Positions 4,525-11,459 of a stretch of DNA of 11,459 nucleotides are shown in pieces. Numbering within the stretch: position 1 is the first letter of the stretch; each line of letters begins with the position of its first letter. Position numbers and translations under genes: made by a program. The stretch is from assembly GCA_002360295.1 (NCBI GenBank), contig DEQI01000055.1, forward strand, positions 1 to 11,459, given 5' to 3'. Source of the stretch: Planococcaceae bacterium UBA3370. GTDB lineage: Bacteria; Bacillota; Bacilli; Bacillales_A; Planococcaceae. Under the pieces are notes generated by a model, which saw only the letters and a program-made list of their open reading frames with translations, was not told the DNA's origin and did not search any database.

Positions 4525-7500
4525 ATGGTTTTTGGGAGATTAAAGTTGTGTTTGAATACACTAGTATCTAGCATTTTAGTTGTGAGTCTATTAGCACCAG
4601 CCTTTCCATCAACAGTAACGGCAGTTAGTACGGCAACAGCTTCAGATTTAATTATTTCAGAGTATGTGGAAGGAAGCAGTTTTAATAAAGCGATAGAATT
4701 GTACAACGGAACAGGGACAGCTGTTGACTTAAGTGCTTATTCGCTGGAATTATATGCGAATGGTGCGGTGAATGTCACAGCAAAACTCGCTTTATCGGGC
4801 ACTTTAAACAATGGAGAAACCTATGTCATCTATCACCGAGATGCCGTGCCAGAACTGACAAGTAAGGGGAACCTTGAAAATGTAAGTGTGATTAATTTTA
4901 ATGGGGACGATGCGATTGTTTTAAAAAGATCGGACAACGTGATCGATTCTTTTGGACAAGTAGGAGCAAGGAGTAACTGGGGAACTGATGTCACGTTAGT
5001 TCGAAAAGCATCAGTACTAAAAGGCGATTCCATTCCGAGCGATGCTTTTAATCGGGATGAAAAGTGGATTGTTTATCCTAAAGATACGTTTGCTTATTTA
5101 GGGTTCCATGAGATGGATGGATCTTCTCCAGAAGAACCTGGTGAACCGGAACCAACAGATTTTCTGCCAATTGCTGATGCACGTGCATTACCTGTTGGTG
5201 AAACTGTAGTCATTAAAGGGACTGTCGCTGCTATTTTGAAAAATACAATTTCAGTCCAAGATGCGACAGGTGGTATTGCGGTTAGGCCAACTAGTTTAAA
5301 TGTGAATATTGGAGATGAGGTCACATTAACGGGTACATTGGCGAATTACCGTGGATTGCTTCAACTGGATGGAGCGACAATTGTTAACAAGGGCGAAAAT
5401 AGTGGAGCACCTACGCCGAAAGTGATTACAGGTTCAGAAGTATCGGAAGCGAATGAATCGCAGCTTGTCACGATTCACAATGTCATTCTGTCTGATGTGC
5501 AGGCTGGGAGTGGCTGGGCAAATTATGCTGCGACGGATGGGTACGAATTCCTTGTTCGAGACGAAAATGCTTCATTAGGTTTATCAGTTGGAAAGGCATA
5601 TGATTCGATTACGGGCATTGTCCAGCAGTTCGACAACGATTATCAAGTAATACCACGATTCATTGCTGATATTGTGGAAGATCGGACAACTGTCCAACCT
5701 GCTTTAGCGAATCCAAGTAGTGGCACATTCATTGGCAAGACAACCGTTACATTAACTACTGGAACGATGAATGGACAAATTTATTATACGTTGGATGGTA
5801 CTGATCCGATTGTAAACGGGTTAGCGTATACAACGCCAATCGAATTGACAGAAGACACAGTGCTAAAAGCGGTTGTGATAACAGAGGATTATCGCTTTAG
5901 TGAAGTGAGTACCTACACATATGTGATAACGGAAAGTCTTCAAATTCATGATATTCAAGGGGCGGGTCACACATCTCCATTTAACAATCAAGTGGTAGAA
6001 GGGATTGAAGGGGTCGTTACGTATTCATTTACATTAAGTGGTTCTACGTACTATCACATTCAAACACCTGATGAGTTAGTGGATAACGATCCAAAGACAT
6101 CTGAGGCAATTATTCTTTACAGTGGACGAAATGCTTGGCCTATTCAAGTGGGGGATCTCGTCTCGGTTACAGGAAAAGTAAGTGAATACGCGATTGATGG
6201 ATACGATGATCGACAGCAGACAGATATGAAAGTAACACAAATTAATGTCCGTGATGATCAAGGTGGAAAAGTGACGGTTCTCAAAAGAGGTGTAGCCCTA
6301 CCTCAGCCGATTATTATTGATGAAACGAATTTACCAACAGCGTATATCGATAGTGATTTCCTTACAATATTTAATCCAGAAGTGGACGCAATTGATTTCT
6401 GGGAGAGTGTAGAAGGTATGCGTGTACAAGTTGGGAATGTGAAAGCGACTGCACCTCAAGAGCATGGTGATTTGGTGACTGTCCTAGAAAGCGCAGCAAC
6501 AAATACGCTACATGGCGGTGTTTTGTTAGAGCAAAACAACCAAAACGCTAATCGCATTCAGTTTCGTTTAGAGCCAAATGGACTTGCGCGGGATTTCGAA
6601 GTGGCAACAGGCGACACATTTAAAGGACCGATTACCGGGGTAGTAGGCTATTCATATCAAAATTATAAGATTTATGTGTCATTAAATGACATGAAAGGTG
6701 CATATACAAAAGGAACTGCTACACCAGAGAAAACAACCATTGTAAAAGCGGAGGACCAATTGACTATCGCTTCTTACAACTTGGAGAATTTCTCGAATAA
6801 CACAAAAACAACAACAACTGACAAAGCAAAAAAACTGGCGCGCGCTTTGGCTATCGATATGCAAAATCCTGACATCATTGGTGTGACGGAAGTACAGGAT
6901 AATAACGGACCAGATGCCGGAGATTCGAAGGCAGCTGCCAGTTATGAACGTTTGATTCAAGCGATTAAAGATGCGGGTGGCGTTCATTATGAATACGTTA
7001 ATATCGATCCGGTGAATAACGAAGATGGCGGACAAGCGAATGCCAATATTCGAGTAGGTTTTCTTTATAATCCAGCCCGTGTGACTTTAACGGACGGGAT
7101 TCCTCATGGGGATGCTACAACCGCAGTCGGCTATGAAAATGGAAAGTTGACGCACAATCCAGGTCGTATTGAGCCGAACAATGAAGCGTTTAAGAGTAGT
7201 CGAAAGCCGTTAGTGGCACAGTTTGAGTTCCAAGGAGAATCGGTCATTGTCATAGCGAATCATTGGAATTCAAAATCAGGCGATACGCCATTATTTGGAT
7301 CGACACAGCCACCTATCTATGGAAGTGAAGTACAGCGTAAAAATATTGCGAACGTTGTCTATCAATTTATTGCAGATATTAAAGCAAAAAATCCAGAGGC
7401 TAATGTCGTATCTGTCGGTGACTTCAACGACTACCAGTTTTCTGATAGCTTGAAGATTCATGAAGGCAATTTAATGACAAATATGATACATCAAGTAGAG

Positions 7501-9060
7501 ACAGCTGATCGTTACTCGTATGTCTATCAAGGGAATTCACAAGTATTAGATCATATTTTAGTATCCAATCATTTAGTCGAACAAACTGAAATCGACATAT
7601 TGCACATTAATGCCGACTTTACGGATATGGCGGGGCGTGCAAGTGACCATGATCCGATATTAGTACAAATCGGATTCGATACGCCAGTTGTTTGGGAGCC
7701 GGTGCCAATTGGAAAAGAGTATAACCTGATAAATGAGAAGAAAAAGCAAGTCGTGATAGCAGAACCGAGTGTCTCGGTGTATATGGATGCCTCTACACAG
7801 CTGAAGGAAGGCATTTATCTCAAAGGGAATTATGTGGAACTGACGGGTGAAGGTTTCAAAACGAATCGTGTTATTTTGCAACCGAAGAAAAATGGCTTAA
7901 GAGTGGACATGAAAGGCACGACGATGGGGCATATCACTGTCGAGGGACCGAATAAAGTAGAAATTAAAGGTGCGGAAAATATTCAGAAGATTGAATATGT
8001 TTCGGGTGCTGATTCGGAAAATATCGTATTTTATGATTCGAATGGGAAGCGCATTTACAATCCAACGAAAAATGAAGCACCTGTGGTCAAAAAAGAAATA
8101 CCTAATCAACAAGTGAAAATTGGCGAGACTCTTTCTATAGCACTTTCCGAGCATTTCTCAGATCCAAACGGAGATAAACTATCTTATTCTTCGACGAAAG
8201 GGACGATCAATCTTACAACGGACGTATTAACGCTTAAACTCGAAAAAGGTAGTCATATCATTGGCATCACAGCCAGTGATGGAGCTAAGTCAGTCACAAT
8301 CAGTTTCAGTGTAACGGTATCGGATGAAGTGTCACCACCAATACCAGCTGATGACTATTATAAAGAGGCAATCGGAAAAGAAGGACAGGCACTAAAAACG
8401 GCTCTTCACGACATTATTTCCAATCATAAACAGCTCGCTTATTCAGAAGTGTGGGATGCGTTACGGGAAACAGATGAAGATCCGAATAATGTGAATAACG
8501 TCATCCTGTTTTATTCCAATGAGTCCCGCTCAAAAGATCGTAACGGCGGCAATGTCGGAGACTGGAACCGTGAGCATGTGTGGGCTCAATCCCATGGCAA
8601 CTTTGGCACAACGAAAGGACCGGGGACCGATATTCACCATCTACGCCCAACAGATGTTCAGGTAAACAGTGCCCGCGGAAATCTTGATTTTGACAATGGG
8701 GGAAGTGCTGTTAAAGGCTGTGACGGGTGCTTCAAAAAGTCAAACTCCTGGGAACCACCGGACCGCGTCAAAGGTGACGTAGCAAGAATGCTATTTTACA
8801 TGGCTACTAGATATGAGGCAGGCGACCGTGTCGATCTCGAATTGAATGAAAAGCTTAATAACGGTTCAACTCCCTATCACGGGAAGCTATCTGTGTTATT
8901 AGAATGGCATGAACTAGACCCTGTAGACGAGTTTGAGAGAAACCGAAACGAGGTTATCTTCAAATGGCAGGGTAATCGTAATCCATTCATCGATCATCCG
9001 GAGTGGGTTGAATCAATTTGGAACAAGTCTGACTCAACAGTGCTGCAGCTGGCATCTTAA
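4525..9060 (+). CDS. Secreted multidomain nuclease: LTD, OB folds, EEP nuclease and endonuclease I
   Basis: This 1511-aa extracellular DNase/nuclease begins at ATG 4525, 10 nt after AAAGGGGG. A signal peptide covers residues 1 to about 39 (hydrophobic SSILVVSLLAPAF, cleavage near ATA-S). A lamin-tail domain (about 40-195; SDLIISEYVEGSS is typical of ExeM/NucH-type nucleases) precedes a Pro/Glu linker (about 200-212). OB-fold-type domains follow (about 212-385), then a chitobiase C-terminal-like beta domain (about 394-468; IYYTLDGTDP) and another OB-type region (472-740). The endonuclease/exonuclease/phosphatase domain spans about 744-1050. Its metal and catalytic residues are visible: N752 (SYNLENF), E789 (VTEVQD), H913 (NHWNS), D966/N968 (GDFND) and D1041-H1042 (SDHDP). 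A beta-rich stretch and a cadherin/dystroglycan-like domain (about 1183-1270) lead to an endonuclease I domain (1276-1505) with NREHVW (H1351) and DIHHLRP (H1371, H1372). The C-terminus has no LPXTG, SLH or membrane anchor, so it is probably released or held by non-covalent binding. Related ExeM/NucH proteins generally lack the endonuclease I module. Likely roles are DNA scavenging and degradation of extracellular DNA in biofilm. Confidence 0.93.
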   Translation: MVFGRLKLCLNTLVSSILVVSLLAPAFPSTVTAVSTATASDLIISEYVEGSSFNKAIELYNGTGTAVDLSAYSLELYANGAVNVTAKLALSGTLNNGETYVIYHRDAVPELTSKGNLENVSVINFNGDDAIVLKRSDNVIDSFGQVGARSNWGTDVTLVRKASVLKGDSIPSDAFNRDEKWIVYPKDTFAYLGFHEMDGSSPEEPGEPEPTDFLPIADARALPVGETVVIKGTVAAILKNTISVQDATGGIAVRPTSLNVNIGDEVTLTGTLANYRGLLQLDGATIVNKGENSGAPTPKVITGSEVSEANESQLVTIHNVILSDVQAGSGWANYAATDGYEFLVRDENASLGLSVGKAYDSITGIVQQFDNDYQVIPRFIADIVEDRTTVQPALANPSSGTFIGKTTVTLTTGTMNGQIYYTLDGTDPIVNGLAYTTPIELTEDTVLKAVVITEDYRFSEVSTYTYVITESLQIHDIQGAGHTSPFNNQVVEGIEGVVTYSFTLSGSTYYHIQTPDELVDNDPKTSEAIILYSGRNAWPIQVGDLVSVTGKVSEYAIDGYDDRQQTDMKVTQINVRDDQGGKVTVLKRGVALPQPIIIDETNLPTAYIDSDFLTIFNPEVDAIDFWESVEGMRVQVGNVKATAPQEHGDLVTVLESAATNTLHGGVLLEQNNQNANRIQFRLEPNGLARDFEVATGDTFKGPITGVVGYSYQNYKIYVSLNDMKGAYTKGTATPEKTTIVKAEDQLTIASYNLENFSNNTKTTTTDKAKKLARALAIDMQNPDIIGVTEVQDNNGPDAGDSKAAASYERLIQAIKDAGGVHYEYVNIDPVNNEDGGQANANIRVGFLYNPARVTLTDGIPHGDATTAVGYENGKLTHNPGRIEPNNEAFKSSRKPLVAQFEFQGESVIVIANHWNSKSGDTPLFGSTQPPIYGSEVQRKNIANVVYQFIADIKAKNPEANVVSVGDFNDYQFSDSLKIHEGNLMTNMIHQVETADRYSYVYQGNSQVLDHILVSNHLVEQTEIDILHINADFTDMAGRASDHDPILVQIGFDTPVVWEPVPIGKEYNLINEKKKQVVIAEPSVSVYMDASTQLKEGIYLKGNYVELTGEGFKTNRVILQPKKNGLRVDMKGTTMGHITVEGPNKVEIKGAENIQKIEYVSGADSENIVFYDSNGKRIYNPTKNEAPVVKKEIPNQQVKIGETLSIALSEHFSDPNGDKLSYSSTKGTINLTTDVLTLKLEKGSHIIGITASDGAKSVTISFSVTVSDEVSPPIPADDYYKEAIGKEGQALKTALHDIISNHKQLAYSEVWDALRETDEDPNNVNNVILFYSNESRSKDRNGGNVGDWNREHVWAQSHGNFGTTKGPGTDIHHLRPTDVQVNSARGNLDFDNGGSAVKGCDGCFKKSNSWEPPDRVKGDVARMLFYMATRYEAGDRVDLELNEKLNNGSTPYHGKLSVLLEWHELDPVDEFERNRNEVIFKWQGNRNPFIDHPEWVESIWNKSDSTVLQLAS

Positions 9061-9364
9061 AGTGGAATGTCTTGCTTTACATGGAGTCATAGAAAAGTAG
9101 AGTGGGACATACATTGGCAAGGTACCAATTTACAAGAACTAAAAAAATTAAAATAGAAAGGATTTGTTCATTACAGAATACTAGAAGGATAGTCGATTAA
9201 TAGTCTGTTTTCAATTTATTTCGGTTATTGTCATAACAAGGTTCGTCACCGAAAGTGGAGATTAACAGTAAGAAAGAAGTATTTGTCGATTGGAAAGGAA
9301 CTGAAAAACTATAAAAATGCATTTTTTTATATTAAGAATTTACGAAAGTCATACAAATTAATTA
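9061..9364 (+). other. Intergenic region after the nuclease gene
   Basis: No gene is supported. A basic frame open around 9197-9400 lacks a start codon and RBS and runs into the palindromic element, so it is dismissed. ATTGG/CCAAT around 9113-9129 and AAAAATGCATTTTT near 9314 form only weak hairpins; no strong terminator is seen close to the stop codon of the nuclease gene. Confidence 0.6.
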
Positions 9365-9483
9365 ATGATTTAGCGCGGCGGTGCGACACTCCTGCGGGAT
9401 AAGCATGAGCCTTGAGACCCCGCAACGTAGTGAGGAGGCTCAAGCCATGCCCGCGGAAAGGGAGTACCAGAGCGCTAAATCAT
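9365..9483. repeat. GC-rich palindromic intergenic element, 119 bp
   Basis: The ends are a perfect 12-bp inverted repeat, ATGATTTAGCGC (9365-9376) and GCGCTAAATCAT (9472-9483). Inside, ACTCCTGCGGG faces CCCGCGGAAAGGGAGT, GCATG faces CATGC, and CTTGAG faces CTCAAG, with ACCCCGCAACGTAGTGAGG at the apex. The whole can fold as one long branched hairpin and stands out by its high GC in AT-rich DNA. Similar elements with CTCCTGCGGG and CCCGCGGAAAG cores are, from memory, scattered in many copies between genes in Bacillus relatives. The function is not established; it could act as a bidirectional terminator or as a mobile palindrome. It may be the functional terminator for the nuclease gene. Confidence 0.75.
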
Positions 9484-9606
9484 AAAGGTGAATAATTATT
9501 AGAATATTTTTAAAAGTTAATTTTTCAGTTGCTTACCGGAAATTAAAACGCTGGTTCGATAAATGAAGAATACAAGAGTTTCCAAGTAGGAAATAATTTG
9601 TCCCTA

Positions 9607-9612
9607 GGAGGG
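9607..9612 (+). promoter_or_regulatory. Ribosome binding site that fixes a TTG start
   Basis: GGAGGG lies 6 nt before TTG 9619. No ATG in frame lies near enough to compete, and the residues that follow the TTG form a signal peptide. Confidence 0.85.
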
Positions 9613-9618
9613 TATATA

Positions 9619-11459
9619 TTGAAGAGGAAATTGATTAATCGATTATTTAGTTCGTTCTTAGTACTAGCGATGGTCTTTTCGTTGTTTAGTCCAATATCTA
9701 CTGCATCAGCAAATGAGGTTAAACCATTTAAACCAGCGACACAAAGCGAAAGCGCGTTGCAATTAAAGGCAGCGATTGCCGAGCAATTAAATGTGCTAGA
9801 AGGTGGGCCGAAACTACACGAAGAGCTACAAAGTCTATCTGGCAATCAGGACGTTGCTGTTATTATTCACTTGTCTGAGAAACCGGTTGCCCTTGAAAAA
9901 GGAATAGCCAACTTAAATGGAAGAGCATTCTCTTCCGCACAGGAAAATCAAGTGAGATCTAAAGTCAAAGCTCAGCAAAATTTTGTGCAAAAAGAGTTAA
10001 GCATTAATAATATTGCGATTACGCAAGGATATACGTACGATACTGTATTAAACGGTTTTGCCGCAGTAGTAAAAGCGGATGACCTAGATAAACTCCTAAC
10101 AATTCAAGGAATTACTTTAGTAGAGCCTGATACAACGGTATACGCTCTAGAAGAAACAAAGAAAGTAAAACCTTCTACTTCATTAAATCCACTGAAAGAT
10201 TCACAAGTGGAAGCGAAAATGAATACAAGTATTTCATTCCTAGGCATTGAAAAGCTTTGGGACGAGGGAATTGAAGGACAAGGCATTAAAGTGGCTGTAC
10301 TGGATACAGGTATTGACGCTGATCACCCTGAGTTCGCTGGCATTTATAAAGGTGGAAGAAACTTCATTCCGAACTCATCTACGTATACAAAAAACCGTGC
10401 GGATGACGATGCATCAGAAACTTCACCTGTTGAGCGTCCAGCAAATGTTCCTGAATTTAATGATAGAGGAAGTGCGTTCTATACGTCACATGGTACGCAC
10501 GTGGCAGGGACAATTGCTGCAATCGGTGCCAATGAATATGGTATTAAAGGAATTGCACCTAAAGTAGATTTATATGCATACCGTGTACTTGGAGCCTATG
10601 GAAGCGGGTCTACTTCTGGTATTGTGAAAGCGATTGAAACAGCTGTTTTGGAAGAGATGGATGTTATTAACCTATCACTAGGTGGTGGGTCTAACACAGA
10701 GACAGATAGTGGATCATTTGCCATTAATAACGCGATGATGGCGGGGACAATTTCTGTTATCGCAACAGGTAATTCGGGTCCTAATCGTGGCACAATGGGT
10801 ACACCATCAACAGCTCGTTTAGGAATTGCGGTTGGTAACACAACAAACCCAGAAACAATGTATAACGGACAAGTCAATGTCTCAGTTGGAAGTTATAATC
10901 TAACGAAGCAACTACAATTGATGGGGACAACTTTTGGACAAGATTTAGCAACACAACTTCAAGGTGAGTTTGAACTTGTTGCGGTTCCTGGAAACGGGGA
11001 AGCAAAAGATTACGCTGGACTAGATGTGAATGGGAAGGTTGCCTTAATTTCTCGTGGAAGTATTGCATTTGTGGATAAAATCGCCCATGCAAAAGCCAAT
11101 GGGGCAGTCGCAACAATTATTCATAACTTTGCTGGCGGTACAAATGCGCCAAATGCATCTGGAACATTCCTAGGTGATTCATTTGAATTCTTACCAACGT
11201 TTGATATGTCTCAAACAGATGGAGAGGCCATTCGAGAAGTATTAAAAGAGGGATCAGGAACGATTACATTTGGCAACTTTGGCTCCACTCAAACAGCTGG
11301 TGACGAAGTAAATGATTCGAGTTCACGTGGACCATCCACTCCGAACTTTGATATTAAACCGGATGTCACTGCACCTGGTACAAACATTATGTCAACGATT
11401 CCGATGTACAAAGCAGATTTCCCTGACGTAAGTTACGACCAGGCGTATGACCGTAAAAC
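9619..11459 (+). CDS. Secreted subtilisin-family serine protease, Vpr-like (3' end outside window)
   Basis: An extracellular S8 endopeptidase, made as a zymogen. Translation starts at TTG 9619 and 613 codons lie in the window. A signal peptide covers residues 1-31 (KRKLINR, hydrophobic core, cleavage after TASA). An inhibitor I9 propeptide covers about 78-176 and contains GYTYDTVLNGFAAVVKADDL. The catalytic domain starts near 205 and shows catalytic Asp229 in VAVLDTGID, catalytic His291 in SHGTHVAGT, and the oxyanion Asn385 in ATGNSGP. A PA domain is inserted at about 425-540 (NGKVALISRG and AKANGAVATIIHN), the arrangement of Vpr, lactocepin and C5a peptidase-type subtilases. The sequence then returns to the catalytic fold with SSRGPS and KPDVTAPGTNIMST; the catalytic Ser (GTSMA) would follow just beyond the edge. 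All visible key residues are intact. Whether the protein has C-terminal Fn3, SLH or sorting domains cannot be seen, so vpr itself is not claimed. It is transcribed separately from the nuclease gene. Confidence 0.93.
   Translation, partial: MKRKLINRLFSSFLVLAMVFSLFSPISTASANEVKPFKPATQSESALQLKAAIAEQLNVLEGGPKLHEELQSLSGNQDVAVIIHLSEKPVALEKGIANLNGRAFSSAQENQVRSKVKAQQNFVQKELSINNIAITQGYTYDTVLNGFAAVVKADDLDKLLTIQGITLVEPDTTVYALEETKKVKPSTSLNPLKDSQVEAKMNTSISFLGIEKLWDEGIEGQGIKVAVLDTGIDADHPEFAGIYKGGRNFIPNSSTYTKNRADDDASETSPVERPANVPEFNDRGSAFYTSHGTHVAGTIAAIGANEYGIKGIAPKVDLYAYRVLGAYGSGSTSGIVKAIETAVLEEMDVINLSLGGGSNTETDSGSFAINNAMMAGTISVIATGNSGPNRGTMGTPSTARLGIAVGNTTNPETMYNGQVNVSVGSYNLTKQLQLMGTTFGQDLATQLQGEFELVAVPGNGEAKDYAGLDVNGKVALISRGSIAFVDKIAHAKANGAVATIIHNFAGGTNAPNASGTFLGDSFEFLPTFDMSQTDGEAIREVLKEGSGTITFGNFGSTQTAGDEVNDSSSRGPSTPNFDIKPDVTAPGTNIMSTIPMYKADFPDVSYDQAYDRK

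Noticed and set aside
4525..9060. yhcR-type 5'-nucleotidase/nuclease identity for the large secreted nuclease
   Set aside because: The OB-fold parts are similar in style, but the catalytic domains here are EEP and endonuclease I; no thermonuclease or 5'-nucleotidase domain is visible.
9197..9400. Basic open frame after the nuclease gene (contains KVRHRKWRLTVRKKYL)
   Set aside because: No start codon or RBS, and it runs into the palindromic element; most likely fortuitous in AT-rich spacer.
1..11459. CRISPR array, tRNA or rRNA gene, or a complete insertion sequence
   Set aside because: No regularly spaced short repeats, no cloverleaf or rRNA sequence, and no transposase frame were found on either strand.

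Overview
The window looks like chromosomal DNA of a low-GC, spore-former-type Firmicute (Bacillales, probably Bacillaceae or Planococcaceae). The reasons are AT-rich DNA, strong AGGAGG-type ribosome binding sites with one clear TTG start, long hairpin-plus-T-run terminators, large secreted enzymes with Gram-positive signal peptides, and a GC-rich palindromic spacer element of a style common in Bacillus relatives. Every gene I can support reads on the + strand. Genus is inference; no ribosomal or housekeeping marker is present.

Left part (1-2251): the 3' end of a repeat-rich cell-surface protein gene (two copies of a 258-bp repeat, 177 bp of it identical), then about 175 bp without clear coding, then an ORF-less group II intron (about 945-1551) recognised from a canonical 34-nt domain V, a domain VI hairpin, a GUGCG 5' end and an epsilon'-type hairpin. 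It is followed by the headless C-terminal part of another surface-type protein (1552-2163) and a strong terminator. The exon junction does not restore a long reading frame, so this looks like a rearranged locus rather than a cleanly interrupted gene.

Middle part (2252-4524): an accessory, partly decaying stretch. It has a 37-aa ORF with an excellent RBS, a possible leader RNA ending in a 20-bp terminator hairpin directly before an unrecognised 140-aa gene with a doubtful (ATT) start, a 46-aa gene, a frameshifted small gene, a further gene remnant and a terminator. A 480-bp AT-rich spacer follows.

Right part (4525-11459): two large, separately transcribed secreted enzymes. The first is a 1511-aa multidomain nuclease with a lamin-tail domain, OB folds, an endonuclease/exonuclease/phosphatase domain and a C-terminal endonuclease I domain, i.e. 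two unrelated nuclease active sites in one chain. A 119-bp palindromic GC-rich element lies in the spacer. The second is a Vpr-like subtilase (I9 propeptide, S8 domain with inserted PA domain) that runs off the right edge before its catalytic serine. Together they suggest extracellular degradation of DNA and protein for scavenging or for turnover of matrix and cell-surface material.
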